In this document: in pieces, positions 19,500 through 28,858 of the stretch | Layout of the letters: the number at the start of each line of letters is the position of its first letter | Position numbering within the stretch: position 1 is the stretch's first letter | Source of the DNA: Fermentibacter sp963718745 [NCBI: Candidatus Fermentibacterota bacterium] | GTDB lineage: Bacteria; Fermentibacterota; Fermentibacteria; Fermentibacterales | DNA length: 64,000 nt | NCBI GenBank assembly: GCA_963718745.1 | Contig: OY970370.1 | Coordinates: 1,550,001 to 1,614,000, forward strand | Direction: 5' to 3' | Notes under the pieces: generated by a model | The model's database searches: none | What the model was told of the DNA's origin: nothing | Seen by the model: only the letters and a program-made list of their open reading frames with translations | Program-made: the position numbers and the translations under genes

Positions 19500-21311
19500 C
19501 TACTCCACCACCACGACGCGTCTCGCGGTCTCGAACTCCCCGGCCTGCATCCTTACGAAGTAGACGCCCGGGGGATGCTCGCCCAGTCCAACCTGCGAAT
19601 AGCCGGGCTGGTATTCGATCGAACCCGTCGATTCCGCAACCCTGCCCGCGATGTCCAGAACGGTCAGAGTCACCATGGAAGGCTCGGGAATGCCGATCGT
19701 GACGAGCAGGGGCCCGGAGACGGGATTGGACACGAAGGGCATCAGCTCGAAACCGCCGGGCATCTCCGGCCCCTCCGTGCCGAGCGGGTTCCAGGAGACC
19801 GTTACGTCGAGCAGAGCGGGGCTGGCGCCGGGATCGTCCGTCGTCATCACGGACCTGTACTGGAAGTAGTTCGCTCCCTCAGGAAGCACGCCCGCGAGAC
19901 TGCACGGGTCATCGAGAATGGCCGACCACGCCCCCATCTCGTCGGAATCGTCCGAAGCGCGCACCTGGAAGGAAATGTCGGTCTGGGAGGGAGAGTCTTC
20001 AGTCCATGTCAGACCTCCCCAGCCCGGATCGCCCTGCAGGTATAGGATGCTGGATTCCAGGACCGCCTCGTTCACATGGATGTCCCACCAGCGGAAGAAG
20101 TGCAGGTCCGGCTCGAAGCTGGTCCCCAGGATGTCCATCCAGCCGTCGCCGTCCACGTCACCCGGGATGATGCAGTCGGCAGTGTTGTACTCCCCGATGT
20201 CGCAGACCGTGTGCTCCTCCCAGTCCGTCCCCAGTCCGTCGGAGTTCTCGATCCAGATGTACTGTCCGCCAAGCCCCGTTGTGACCAGGATGTCGCTGTC
20301 TCCGTCCCGGTCGAGATCGCCGGACCCGAGGCCCCAGCAGCAATCGGAATAGGCTGCAACTACGTGCTTGGTCCAGTCCGAACCCGTGCCGCTCAGGTTC
20401 TCCCACCACGAGACGGCGTCCGAGTCAGTACCTGAACCGAGGACGTCGAGATCCCCGTCTCCGTCGAAATCGGCCGCATGGACGGAGAACGAGCTGTTGT
20501 AGCCGTCATCTATGGCGGCCATGGTCCAGGTCGTCCCGAGACCGTCGGTGTTCTCGAGCCAGAACACGCCGTACTCGGCTGAACCTGCGGCAATGATGTC
20601 CAGATCTCCGTCTCCGTCCAGATCGCCGGGATGCACACCGTGGTAGGAACTGCTGAGCCCCGTATCGATCTCATGTTCGAGCCAGTCGGAGCCGTCCCCC
20701 TCGACGTTCTCCCACCAGTACCAGTACAGGCCGAAGACGTCTGCGCAGACGATGTCGATGTCTCCATCCCCGTCGAAGTCCCCCGTGCACGGGGTCACTG
20801 GCATCTCTGGAGCGGCGCTGATCGAACAACCGATCCATAGAGTCCCCTGGCCGTCCACGTTCTCGAACCAGGAGACCAGGTCCTGGGCTGCGACGAAGTC
20901 GGTGTCGCCGTCGCCGTCGATGTCGCTCGCGCAGATGTATCCGCCGGTTGCAGCTGCTATAAAGTGAATCGTCCAGTCGGTGCCCGTGCCGTCGTTGTTC
21001 TCCCACCAGCAGACGGTGGAGGAGCTGCTCGCAACGACGTCCAGGTCCCCGTCGCCGTCCATGTCGGCAGCATCCAGGTATTCGGGCTCGAAGATGTCGT
21101 CGATGGTGTTCTCGTACTCTCCAGGGAGGATCCCGACCTGCCCGGCGGGAGACGACCACGACGCTCCGGCGCATTCGTAGAATTCTCCACCCCATGCCGT
21201 TACCGGCCCCTGAGTCCCGGGGCCGCCGGCCCAGTCGGTCTGGCTTTCGCTGTCGGCATGGCAGACGGAAACTGTAATCAGAAGGGCTATGAGGAGGAAG
21301 AGTCGCTGCAT
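19500..21311 (-). CDS. Secreted FG-GAP/VCBS-repeat protein with sorting-type C-terminal domain
   Basis: About 603 residues from ATG 21311 (GGGGTGG upstream). Signal peptide MQRLFLLIALLITVSVCHA. At least seven repeats carry the calcium-binding pattern D-x-D-G-D-G-D-x-D (for example AADMDGDGDLDVVAS and GDLDGDGDLDIIAAG), each followed by W-W-E-N or W-x-E-N, giving an FG-GAP beta-propeller. The last 80 residues (MVTLTVLDIAGRVAESTG ... PPGVYFVRMQAGEFETARRVVVVE) form a FlgD/Por-type domain. Probably a calcium-stabilised surface adhesin or scaffold secreted by the same route as the C25 protease. Confidence 0.8.
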   Translation of the reverse strand: MQRLFLLIALLITVSVCHADSESQTDWAGGPGTQGPVTAWGGEFYECAGASWSSPAGQVGILPGEYENTIDDIFEPEYLDAADMDGDGDLDVVASSSSTVCWWENNDGTGTDWTIHFIAAATGGYICASDIDGDGDTDFVAAQDLVSWFENVDGQGTLWIGCSISAAPEMPVTPCTGDFDGDGDIDIVCADVFGLYWYWWENVEGDGSDWLEHEIDTGLSSSYHGVHPGDLDGDGDLDIIAAGSAEYGVFWLENTDGLGTTWTMAAIDDGYNSSFSVHAADFDGDGDLDVLGSGTDSDAVSWWENLSGTGSDWTKHVVAAYSDCCWGLGSGDLDRDGDSDILVTTGLGGQYIWIENSDGLGTDWEEHTVCDIGEYNTADCIIPGDVDGDGWMDILGTSFEPDLHFFRWWDIHVNEAVLESSILYLQGDPGWGGLTWTEDSPSQTDISFQVRASDDSDEMGAWSAILDDPCSLAGVLPEGANYFQYRSVMTTDDPGASPALLDVTVSWNPLGTEGPEMPGGFELMPFVSNPVSGPLLVTIGIPEPSMVTLTVLDIAGRVAESTGSIEYQPGYSQVGLGEHPPGVYFVRMQAGEFETARRVVVVE

Positions 21312-21670
21312 CCGGACCACCCCCGTTTAAATTTTCACTGCATATCTGATCTCGCACGACATCAGACCTGCGTCAAGCCCAACTTCCAGATCGCTTTGAC
21401 TTCAGGTCCCAGCTCTGGTCGAAGGTTTCGCAGCAGTTTCTTTCGCTAGGCGGAAGACAGGAGTCATTCACCTTGAATCCTTTTCATGACCGAGCAAGCT
21501 CTGGTTACTGCGGTGCAGTCCTCTGGAGGCACCGACCCTCCCGATCTGCCGGAAACCTGTAAATGTCCTGCCCGGGAAGCATATCCATCGTTTTCTACGA
21601 TCCGATGAAGGGTAGGCATTGACTCTACGTACGGCATTGCGTACGATACAGAAGATAGAAAGGGGAGCGT
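21312..21670. other. Intergenic region upstream of toxin-antitoxin pair
   Basis: About 360 bases between divergent genes. The right end carries the toxin-antitoxin promoter/operator (21619-21647). The AT-rich part near 21317-21350 may hold the promoter of the FG-GAP gene. No supported coding sequence. Confidence 0.5.
21619..21647 (+). promoter_or_regulatory. Promoter with CGTACG operator for toxin-antitoxin pair
   Basis: TTGACT, a 17-base spacer, then TACGAT form a good sigma70-type promoter. Two CGTACG hexamers (21628-21633 and 21640-21645) lie within the spacer and across the -10, suited to repression by the Phd-type antitoxin. A similar arrangement precedes the second toxin-antitoxin pair at 63728. 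Confidence 0.65.
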
Positions 21671-21913
21671 ATGTCAGCGTTGAGCGCCACTGATGCAAGA
21701 GCCCGGCTGTACCGCCTCATCGACGAGGCGGCCGAGACTCATGAACCGATCCTGATAACCGGGAAGCGGAGTAACGCCATTCTCCTCTCGGAGGAGGACT
21801 GGCGTTCGATCCAGGAAACCCTGTTCCTGCTCTCGGTCCCCGGCATGCGCGAGAGCATCGTCGAGGGCATGAAGACACCGGTCGAGAAGTGCAGCGAGAA
21901 GCCCGGCTGGTGA
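21671..21913 (+). CDS. Phd/YefM-family antitoxin
   Basis: About 80 residues. MSALSATDARARLYRLIDEAAETHEPILITGKRSNAILLSEEDW is the standard Phd/YefM N-terminal DNA-binding fold; the C-terminal tail (ETLFLLSVPGMRESIVEGM) is the toxin-neutralising helix. GGGGAG precedes the ATG. Its stop overlaps the toxin start (GTGA). It should bind the toxin and repress the operon at the CGTACG sites. Confidence 0.9.
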   Translation: MSALSATDARARLYRLIDEAAETHEPILITGKRSNAILLSEEDWRSIQETLFLLSVPGMRESIVEGMKTPVEKCSEKPGW

Positions 21914-22173
21914 CCTGGCGCCTGGTCTACACTGCGCAGGCCCGGAAGGACGCGAAGAAGATCCAGGCAGCCAGCCTCCGGGAAAAGACGGAAGCTCTCC
22001 TCGAACTGATCGCGAAGGATCCTTGCGCCGCCCCTCCTCCCTTCGAGAGGCTCCTCGGTGACCTGAAGGGCGCGATATCCCGCAGGATCAACATCCAGCA
22101 CAGACTTGTCTACCAGGTTCTCGAAGCAGAGAAGACCATCAAGGTCCTCAGGATATGGACGCACTTCGAGTAG
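21910..22173 (+). CDS. YoeB/Txe-family mRNA interferase toxin
   Basis: About 87 residues from GTG 21910, overlapping the antitoxin stop by four bases. The sequence WRLVYTAQARKDAKKI ... PPPFERLLGDLKGAISRRINIQHRLVYQV and the end RIWTHFE match YoeB/Txe, including the basic RRINIQHRLVYQV core and terminal H-F/Y-E. These toxins cleave mRNA at the ribosomal A site. Length is normal, so the toxin looks intact. Confidence 0.9.
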   Translation: MTWRLVYTAQARKDAKKIQAASLREKTEALLELIAKDPCAAPPPFERLLGDLKGAISRRINIQHRLVYQVLEAEKTIKVLRIWTHFE

Positions 22174-22270
22174 ACAGAATCAGCCCTCTGGAAGCATGAC
22201 CGCCATGCCTTCTTGCCTGCCTGGACCCTCTTCCGTATCGTCACTTCTGGCGTATGCGAGAGGGGGGCGT

Positions 22271-22747
22271 ATGCGGATCGTCGCCGAAGTTCTCGGGCTA
22301 GTCACGATCTTCACTTTGATGCTCTCAGGATGCGGCAGTTATGAGGACGAAACCGTCATCTTCACCAAGGTCCTCCCGGCTGACGTTCAGCAGCTCATGG
22401 ACAACGGGTATCTCGACAGCGGGGGTGCAAACCCCATCCTTTATCCTGTCGAGGAAATGTGGGAAGACTTCTACTTCGCAGAAACCCCCGAGATGCTGGA
22501 CTCCCTGTTCCAGGAATATCCTCCAGTTCTGGACAGCCTCTTCCCGGAAGGCGGCTCACTTCTGATCCTGGACCTCCACACAGAAATTGAGGATGAAGTT
22601 CTAGGCTACTCTATGGAAGCCAGTTCTGACACAGTGCGGATATGTGTTGAGATAAGATACCGAGATGTCGGAAGCCCTTATCCAGGGATTCGCGAGTGGG
22701 TTTTCCCGATGGGAGTTGTTCTTGATCCGGAGACTCCCGCTGAGTAG
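22271..22747 (+). CDS. Lipoprotein of unknown function
   Basis: About 158 residues from ATG 22271, preceded by GAGAGGGGGG; the frame upstream to 22106 overlaps the toxin gene and is not used. The N-terminus ends in L-M-L-S-G-C, a lipobox. The mature sequence is acidic, with helices rich in Pro and Tyr (MWEDFYFAETPEMLDSLFQEYP) and a closing beta region (TVRICVEIRYRDVG). No family recognised. Confidence 0.65.
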   Translation: MRIVAEVLGLVTIFTLMLSGCGSYEDETVIFTKVLPADVQQLMDNGYLDSGGANPILYPVEEMWEDFYFAETPEMLDSLFQEYPPVLDSLFPEGGSLLILDLHTEIEDEVLGYSMEASSDTVRICVEIRYRDVGSPYPGIREWVFPMGVVLDPETPAE

Positions 22748-22871
22748 ACTGACGCCGACCAGCTGACCTCGCGGACTTCCACACGGATGCAGTAGACGAT
22801 CTCGCCTAAACCCCGTAATCTCAAAAGGCTTCAACATCCTGGGGCTGCTCAACAACCCGAAGAAGACGGAT

Positions 22872-23215
22872 GTGTCCCACGGGGATACGCAGCCCCCCGT
22901 GGACCGGTCGCGCGAACGAATCGAGCTGAATGGCAGTTGTGAGCGCGACAAGGCATCATCACGGTCGTTTCACGGAAACGACGATGCTGTGCTTATCTAC
23001 TGGTGGTGATGATGCCTTTGCCACTTCCCGCAGGGAAGTGGCGGTCCTGGTCCTTTGTGGATGGAACACCCTGATGGCCCAACTCGTGAAGATTGCGGCG
23101 TGGAGCAGAGTTTCGTAAGGTCTGCTCAGAATGTCCTCTACCCGCTCTGCTGCAAATAAGCCTCTCCTGGCCGGAGAAGTAATAGCCATGTCGGATTGGA
23201 GAATGGCCTGAACAA
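22872..23215. repeat. Hairpin repeat cluster B with structured core
   Basis: Elements in order: hairpin 22874-22905 (GTCCCACGGGG / CCCCGTGGAC); stem AAGGCATCATCAC (22950-22962) pairing with GTGATGATGCCTT (23006-23018) and enclosing the small hairpin TCGTTTC-ACG-GAAACGA (22965-22981); hairpin CCACTTCCC-GCA-GGGAAGTGG (23021-23041); then the tail TGGAACACCCTGATGGCCCA shared with cluster C. The stretch 22748-23359 holds no supported gene apart from this. Confidence 0.75.
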
Positions 23216-23359
23216 TGTGGATGGGATTGCAGGCCAGCTCGATTCCGGATGATCAATTCCCTCGATGTTGACGACACTCACATCTGAACTTGCTGGCATG
23301 TCCTAGTCTAGGCATAGATAGAATACACTCGGCTTCGGTAATGGGCTGGAGGTGGAACG

Positions 23360-24850
23360 GTGTTGGCGCTCCTTTTACTTGCAGCGACCGCGAGTCCACC
23401 CGAGATCCTGTGGGCTGCCTGGTCCCCTGGCGGGATAGTTGATGTAGAGTGCGCCGGCTTCGTGAATGGCGACTCCACCGAAGATGTCTTTGCCGCGTCA
23501 GATGAAGCCTCCGGGCATGGCATCATGTGCCTGGACGGGGCTACAGGTGGAATCATCTGGCTCAACGACTCTCTTCCGGGAATCACTGGCACGGGTTGCC
23601 TCCGAGCTATCAGAGACGTGAATCTTGACGGAGTTCATGATGTTGCGGCAGGTTCATCGGCGAATCCTGCGGTGGCTGTCTTCTCTGGAAGCACAGGTGA
23701 GATTCTGTGGAGCATTCCCCAGGAGTATCCGGTCTGTTGGATCGAGGCCGCCAATGGTCCTGGTCCCTCGGACGTCTACGTTCTTGTTAACCGACAGAAC
23801 TCATACTGGACCAGTTGTGCCGCGCTTGTCGGTCAAACTGGAGCGCAGCAGTGGGCCACGCCTTACGTGGCAACCACAGATCTCTGGCTAAGAGCGACTG
23901 AAGGTGACATCAACGGTACAGGCTGGTCCGAGTTCGGTATATCGGTTGACAGGGGATCTGTCAGCGGCGGATGGGCCGACGTGATGGACGGTTCGAATGG
24001 CGGCCTGATCCATCGAGAAAACACGATGTATTTCGGATCCATGGACGTATGCGACACGCCCATGCCGTTGATGGTCATGTCTCACTTCGGAACCTACCCC
24101 GTGACATGGGCGTACTCCTTTGTCTCGGGCACTGTAGTATGGCAGAGTTACAACCCGGATCTGGGTGGCGCCCAGCTCCAGATTCTCCCGAGCATCACCC
24201 AGCCTGCCACCCCGGATCGTGAGATCCTCGGATTCGGAAGCAGCAGCCACCTGGTCCTGTTCAGTTGTGATGAGGAATACACTGACGTTTTTGTTGAATA
24301 CGTCTTTCCGAGCGCGATCAGGGCGGTTGACTATTTCTGTGAGGCTGCAACGTGGAGGGTTGCCTTGGTGACCTCGGCCAGATTCCATTGCCCCCTGCTG
24401 GACCTTTGGTCCCCACCTTCCACAGAGCCTTCAATCGCCTTGCCTAACGCGGATGCACAGGATCTTTGCCTGATCGAGTCGGTTCTCTCTCCGACACCAC
24501 TCGTAGCTGTCGCAATGAAAGCAGCCGGACCAGGTGTCTGCGCGATTCGCACCACATGGCCCGAAGGCATCGAGGAGGAAAGCACAGCCCCCAATCTGGT
24601 CTTGAGCTCCTGTTCGCCTAGTCCTGGGACGGGGGAGTTCAGTCTCACCTGGTCATCCGGCATGGGGCCGACGGAGATCGGAGTCTATGAGGAATCCGGC
24701 AGACTCTGCCTCGATTGCGACCTGGGTCTGATGCCCGAAGGCGAACACTCCACACAGCTCGACCTGCAGGAAATGCCCTCCGGCTGCTATGTGGTCGTAG
24801 TCTCCTGTGGCACAGAGCGGGCCTCCACGAAGCTGGTTGTGCTCAGGTAG
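23360..24850 (+). CDS. Secreted beta-propeller surface protein with sorting-type C-terminal domain
   Basis: About 496 residues. GTG 23360 follows GGAGGTGG. Short signal peptide VLALLLLAATAS. Propeller-type units include GIMCLDGATGGIIWLN, AVAVFSGSTGEILWSI and CAALVGQTGAQQWAT, the GxxLW pattern of PQQ/FG-GAP blades. The last 75 residues (EFSLTWSSGMGPTEIGVYEESGRLCLDCD ... MPSGCYVVVVSCGTERASTKLVVLR) are a FlgD/Por-type domain. Repeat clusters B and C flank the gene on both sides. Confidence 0.75.
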   Translation: MLALLLLAATASPPEILWAAWSPGGIVDVECAGFVNGDSTEDVFAASDEASGHGIMCLDGATGGIIWLNDSLPGITGTGCLRAIRDVNLDGVHDVAAGSSANPAVAVFSGSTGEILWSIPQEYPVCWIEAANGPGPSDVYVLVNRQNSYWTSCAALVGQTGAQQWATPYVATTDLWLRATEGDINGTGWSEFGISVDRGSVSGGWADVMDGSNGGLIHRENTMYFGSMDVCDTPMPLMVMSHFGTYPVTWAYSFVSGTVVWQSYNPDLGGAQLQILPSITQPATPDREILGFGSSSHLVLFSCDEEYTDVFVEYVFPSAIRAVDYFCEAATWRVALVTSARFHCPLLDLWSPPSTEPSIALPNADAQDLCLIESVLSPTPLVAVAMKAAGPGVCAIRTTWPEGIEEESTAPNLVLSSCSPSPGTGEFSLTWSSGMGPTEIGVYEESGRLCLDCDLGLMPEGEHSTQLDLQEMPSGCYVVVVSCGTERASTKLVVLR

Positions 24851-24942
24851 GAGAGCCTCCGAAGCTGCTTCCCGATTCCGTGCTGTAGTGCGTCTGGCTG
24901 TCTGTATTAGCGCAAAATATTGCTGTATAACTGATTATATGG

Positions 24943-25290
24943 TGGCGGTCCCACGGGGCAACGCAGTCCCCCGTGGACCGGTCGCGCGAACGATTCGAGA
25001 TGGATAGCCGTTGTGAGCGCGACAAGGCATCATCACGTCGTTTCTCTGGGAACGACGATGCTGTGCTTATCTACTGGTGGTGATGATGCCTTTGCCACTT
25101 CCCGCAGGGAAGTGGCGGGCCTGGTCCTTCGTGGATGGAACACCCTGATGGCCCAGCTCATCAAGATCGCAGCCTGGAGCGAGGTTTCGTGAGGGGCAGC
25201 TCAGGATGGTGTTATCAGCTCCAATTGGCCATCGATCCTCTACAGGATGGAGAAGTAGTAGCCAGAGGGGATTGGACCACCACGGTATCT
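24943..25290. repeat. Hairpin repeat cluster C with structured core
   Basis: Starts with TGGCGGTCCCACGGGG (24943-24958), identical to the 3' end of tRNA-Glu in this window, forming a hairpin to 24979. The core repeats that of cluster B: AAGGCATCATCAC (25024-25036) pairs with GTGATGATGCCTT (25080-25092) around TCGTTTC-TCTG-GGAACGA, where an A-U pair has become G-U. Hairpin CCACTTCCC-GCA-GGGAAGTGG at 25095-25115 follows, then the shared tail. No gene in 24851-25410. Confidence 0.75.
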
Positions 25291-25410
25291 TGCCATTGTT
25301 GTGTCTGGTCGACTACAGATCGCTGCCGTCAACCAACCGAGCTAGCTGGTTAGGATACTGGAGCTCCATGCCCCAGTTCTGAAGACCTTCCTAATGGAAC
25401 AGCCAACCCA

Positions 25411-26496
25411 CTACTGCAGCTCGAAAATGTAGACCCGGGGCCACGAGCTGGCGAAAGGATTCCAGGCAAGAATCCCGCGATCTGTGATGCGGAAGATCAT
25501 CAGCTCGTCGCCGGGGAGGCCACTGACAGCGGAGGTGAACTCCAGCGTGCCATCCGACCTATACACGTCGAACTCAGGGTGGAAATAGGAACTGTGGTGC
25601 ACCCAGACCCTTCCCAGGGAATCCTGGACCTGGATCCCGATCACACCCAGCTCCCTTGGATCAGGGCGCCAGGCCCCGCCCATGTTGTCACGGTACCGGC
25701 GCCAGAGGAGTTCCTCCTCTACTTCCAGAGAATCGCGGAAACCTGGTTCCCGGGGATTTTGAAGAGTATCCAGGGGGGTACCGTCCTGCGCTAAAACTAG
25801 GACACGATTGTTGACGCCAGAGAGGGCCACATATATGTGCCCGTCACTATCTGTAGTTACTGCAGGCTGTCCGGCATAAAGCTCGTAGAGATCCTCGGGA
25901 TTGATGCTGATCTGCTGAAGTGAGCTAAAGGTAGTGGTTATCTCTCCGGTGTCGATGCTCCACCGGGACAAGTCCATAGAAAGCGTGAGATCGCCATTCT
26001 GATCCGCAGTGAGATTCCCGGCCCAGCCGAGAGCGGAGCTGTCTGGAAGGATACTCAGCTGATCGATGACCGAATTTCCGGGGAGTGTGACGGAACGCAC
26101 CGTTGCCAAATCAGCTCGGTAGTACACAAATCGTCGAAGGTAGTATTCGTATAGGACGAAGCCTTCGCCGAATGGCGTTATCCCACCGATGTGATTGTAT
26201 TCCAAAGGGCCATTGCCCAGATTCTTGACCCGGCTGATGCAGAGACCATCCGGAGAAAACAGACGCAGATCCTGATACGCCCCGTCCGCAACCAGTATGT
26301 TTCCGTCCGGTATGAAGAATGCCCCAGCGACTTTGCCCAGTAAAAGGTTGCTATCTCCGATTTCAACTCCGATGGAATCGACAACTCGCAGTTCTCTGTA
26401 TGTGATCGGATCATCGGTTGCTGGTGTGGGTCCTTTGCAGGCGATAGCCATAAGGATCAATGGCCCGCCTGAAACAAGGAAATATCCACTTCTCAT
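25411..26496 (-). CDS. 6-bladed beta-propeller lipoprotein
   Basis: About 361 residues from ATG 26496; the extended ribosome site GGAGGTGAT lies just upstream and GTG 26508 falls inside it. The signal ends in L-M-A-I-A-C, a lipobox. NHL-like units recur: FFIPDGNILVADGAYQDLRLFSPDGLCISRV, ITPFGEGFVLYEYYLRRFVYY, TTDSDGHIYVALSGVNNRVLVLAQDGT, VQDSLGRVWVHHSSYF. This matches the 6-bladed propeller proteins common in Bacteroidetes-like genomes. Probably binds a ligand at the outer face of a membrane. No sorting domain. Confidence 0.75.
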   Translation of the reverse strand: MRSGYFLVSGGPLILMAIACKGPTPATDDPITYRELRVVDSIGVEIGDSNLLLGKVAGAFFIPDGNILVADGAYQDLRLFSPDGLCISRVKNLGNGPLEYNHIGGITPFGEGFVLYEYYLRRFVYYRADLATVRSVTLPGNSVIDQLSILPDSSALGWAGNLTADQNGDLTLSMDLSRWSIDTGEITTTFSSLQQISINPEDLYELYAGQPAVTTDSDGHIYVALSGVNNRVLVLAQDGTPLDTLQNPREPGFRDSLEVEEELLWRRYRDNMGGAWRPDPRELGVIGIQVQDSLGRVWVHHSSYFHPEFDVYRSDGTLEFTSAVSGLPGDELMIFRITDRGILAWNPFASSWPRVYIFELQ

Positions 26497-26639
26497 CCCG
26501 CTAATCACCTCCAGTCTGCAATATCATCAGTTTCGCAGCTCTGCCTGTCTAGTTACAGGGATCGAAGTCCAATCCGGGGAAGGTCAGCATTCCGAGCTTC
26601 AGAACCCGGGGACCGTTAATGCGATCCTTCAAGACAAGG

Positions 26640-27223
26640 ACGAGCTGCTTGCACGACCAGGCATCGTCATGGTCGTTTTAGGAAACGACGGCTCTGAGCT
26701 TGTAACCAGTTGGTGATGATGCCTTTGCCACTTCCCATGGGGAGGACGCTCAGGCCCTCTCGCGGCTCGTCTCTTCAGTTTCGCAAGGCGAAACTGATAC
26801 TTAGCAGAACACTCCAGTTCCGCGAAGCGAAAATGGTACGTAGCGCAACAGCATGGTTCCCGAAGGGAACCTGCGAGTGCGCGTGTCTGTGTTACCAGGG
26901 AACCTGCAAGTGTGCGTGAATGTCGTTGAAGGCTTTACCGCTCTCGCAGGTCCGCTTCGCGGACCGTGCTGCCGCTAAACTCATCCCTCTTCGCGGGATT
27001 CGAGACCTGTCGGGCCAGGTCATTCCCGCAGACGCGGGAATGACCGTGGCGGTCCCACGGGGCAACGCAGTCCCCCGTGGACCTGCCGTGAGAGCTTCGT
27101 GCGAATACTGTGAGCCTGCGAGCACGGCGCAGGGACGACACGGTTGTTGCCGGAGGGAACGACCATTCAACCGTTATGTCTTCGAGGTGTCGTCACTGCT
27201 GCCACTTGCCGGAGGCAAGTGGC
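26640..27223. repeat. Hairpin repeat cluster D, ending at the tRNA-Glu 3' terminus
   Basis: Mosaic of perfect hairpins: the core GGCATCGTCA / TGATGATGCC around GTCGTTT-TAGG-AAACGAC (26660-26725); CAGTTTCGC/GCGAAACTG (26776-26796); GGTTCCC/GGGAACC (26855-26871); GGTCCGC/GCGGACC (26949-26965); GGTCATTCCCGC/GCGGGAATGACC (27018-27045); a tRNA-end-like unit (27047-27083); GCCACTTGCC/GGCAAGTGGC (27201-27223). The last stem includes the CCA and discriminator base of tRNA-Glu. Segments GACGCTCAGGCCCTCTCGCG and GCATGGTTCCC link it to cluster E. No coding sequence supported in 26497-27219. Confidence 0.75.
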
Positions 27224-27295
27224 GGTCCCACGGGGAATCGAACCCCGGTTTGATGGCTGAGAACCACCCGTCCTAGACCTCTAGACGATGGGACC
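27220..27295 (-). tRNA. tRNA-Glu (anticodon CTC), CCA encoded
   Basis: On the minus strand: acceptor GGTCCCA pairs with TGGGACC, D arm GTCTAGAGGTCTAGGAC, anticodon stem GGTGG/CCATC with loop TTCTCAG (anticodon CTC), T arm CGGGGTTCGAATCCCCG, discriminator G and encoded CCA at 27222-27220. It lies 36 bases downstream of gltX on the same strand, so glutamyl-tRNA synthetase and its substrate are adjacent. Confidence 0.95.
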
Positions 27296-27331
27296 GCAGG
27301 CGAGGCCGGTACTATCGCCCGCGAGGGGCTT

Positions 27332-28858
27332 TTACGTCAAGACCCCTCGGCGGGTTGCCCTTCCGCCGGCTCTTCTCTGAAGAGATCGGCGTACTTCTGC
27401 TCCGATGTCCGACAGCATTGCCTGGGTCACGGGGCCGAGGGCCTCGATCGCGCGTCGCAGCCGCATGCGCACCATGTCGGTACCCAGCAGCGCCATCGAG
27501 TCGTACAGCGGGGTGGAGGCCTTCGACCCGCTCACGGCCATGTAGAACGGTTTCGTGAGATCCCGCAGCTTGATGCCCAGCCTGTCGCTCATGGTCTTGA
27601 ACATCTCCTCCACGCCTTCGGCAGTGAGACCCTGCATGCGCTCGATCTCCCAGATCGAGTACTGGAGGATCTCCTGCGACTCCTGCGGCGTCCGGCCCTT
27701 CAGGAGCAATGCTTCCGCATCGAGCGGCACGGAGTCCGAGAAGAAGAAGGAGGTGAGATGCCCCCAGTCGGAGAGGGTCTCGAGACGGGTGTGGGCAACC
27801 CGTGCAACCTTCCCGAGGTATTCCTGATTGAGCCCCCAGCTCTGGAGGCGGGCAAGAAGGGTGTCGGGCGTGAGGTCCTCCCTGATGTACCTTGCATTCA
27901 ACCACCGCAGCTTGGCAAAGTCGAACACCGGGCCGCCCAGGGTGACGTCCTCGAGCCTGAACTCCCTCACCATGTCCTCGACTGTGAACTTCTCCTCCCC
28001 GCCCGGCATGCCCCAGCCCATCATCCCCAGGTAGTTGAGGAGAGCCTCCGGGAGGAAGCCCGCCTGCCTGAAATACGTGATGGAGGTGGGGTTCTTCCTC
28101 TTCGACAGCTTGCTCTTGTCCGCATTCCGCAGCAGGGGCAGGTGGCAGAAGACGGGCGGCTCCCATCCGAACAGGCTGAAGAGGTGGACGTGCTTGGGGA
28201 CGGAGTTGATCCACTCCTCGCCGCGGATGATGTGGCTGATCTTCATCAGATGGTCGTCCACCACGACCGCGAGGTGGTATGTGGGGAATCCGTCGCTCTT
28301 CATCAGCACCTGGTCGTCGACCGTGGACCAGGCCTTCCTGATCTCTCCCCGCAGGAGGTCCGTGAAGACGCAGTCGCCCTCCAGGGGCGCCTTCATCCGT
28401 ATTACGAAATGCTCGCCAGCCGTGGCCCGCCTGTCGGACTCCTCGCGCGGGATGTCCCTGCAGTGCCTGTCATAGCCGGAGCCCGCGCCCGTCCGGCGGG
28501 AGTCGCGCATGGAGTCCAGGCGCTCCTTCGTGCAGAAGCAGCGGTATGCGGCTTCCTTCGAGAGAAGGGCTTCGGCGTGCTCCCTGTAGATCGCGAGCCG
28601 CTCGCTCTGCCTGTAGGGTCCATACGGTCCGCCGACACCGGGACCCTCGTCCCACTTCAGGCCGAGCCACTCGAGGGAATCCAGGATGGCCTTTTCCGAA
28701 TGCCCGGTGGACCGCTCCTGGTCGGTGTCCTCGATCCTCAGGACGAAGCTGCCGCCGTTCCGCTTCGCCCAGACATAGTCGAACAGAGCCTGGTAGGCGG
28801 TTCCGACATGCGGGTCCCCGGTCGGGGAGGGGGCGATCCTGGTCCTGACCTCCGTCAC
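27332..28858 (-). CDS. gltX: Glutamyl-tRNA synthetase
   Basis: About 508 residues, normal for the family. It charges tRNA-Glu with glutamate. [21 protein letters not shown] holds the class I HIGH motif as HVGT at residues 17-20, and [10 protein letters not shown] near 246 is the KMSKS motif. The GTG start overlaps the glnS stop by four bases (GTGA). The last 20 residues are Arg-rich. Because glnS is present, gltX need only be discriminating for tRNA-Glu, and no tRNA-dependent amidation of Gln-tRNA is required. Confidence 0.95.
   Translation of the reverse strand: MTEVRTRIAPSPTGDPHVGTAYQALFDYVWAKRNGGSFVLRIEDTDQERSTGHSEKAILDSLEWLGLKWDEGPGVGGPYGPYRQSERLAIYREHAEALLSKEAAYRCFCTKERLDSMRDSRRTGAGSGYDRHCRDIPREESDRRATAGEHFVIRMKAPLEGDCVFTDLLRGEIRKAWSTVDDQVLMKSDGFPTYHLAVVVDDHLMKISHIIRGEEWINSVPKHVHLFSLFGWEPPVFCHLPLLRNADKSKLSKRKNPTSITYFRQAGFLPEALLNYLGMMGWGMPGGEEKFTVEDMVREFRLEDVTLGGPVFDFAKLRWLNARYIREDLTPDTLLARLQSWGLNQEYLGKVARVAHTRLETLSDWGHLTSFFFSDSVPLDAEALLLKGRTPQESQEILQYSIWEIERMQGLTAEGVEEMFKTMSDRLGIKLRDLTKPFYMAVSGSKASTPLYDSMALLGTDMVRMRLRRAIEALGPVTQAMLSDIGAEVRRSLQRRAGGRATRRGVLT

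Noticed and set aside
23015-23215. Small coding gene inside repeat cluster B
   Set aside because: Copies A-C break the frame at different places while the hairpins are kept, so the repeat is not coding.
26640-27223. CRISPR array
   Set aside because: Repeats are hairpins of differing sequence with variable linkers; there is no constant repeat-spacer period and no cas gene nearby.
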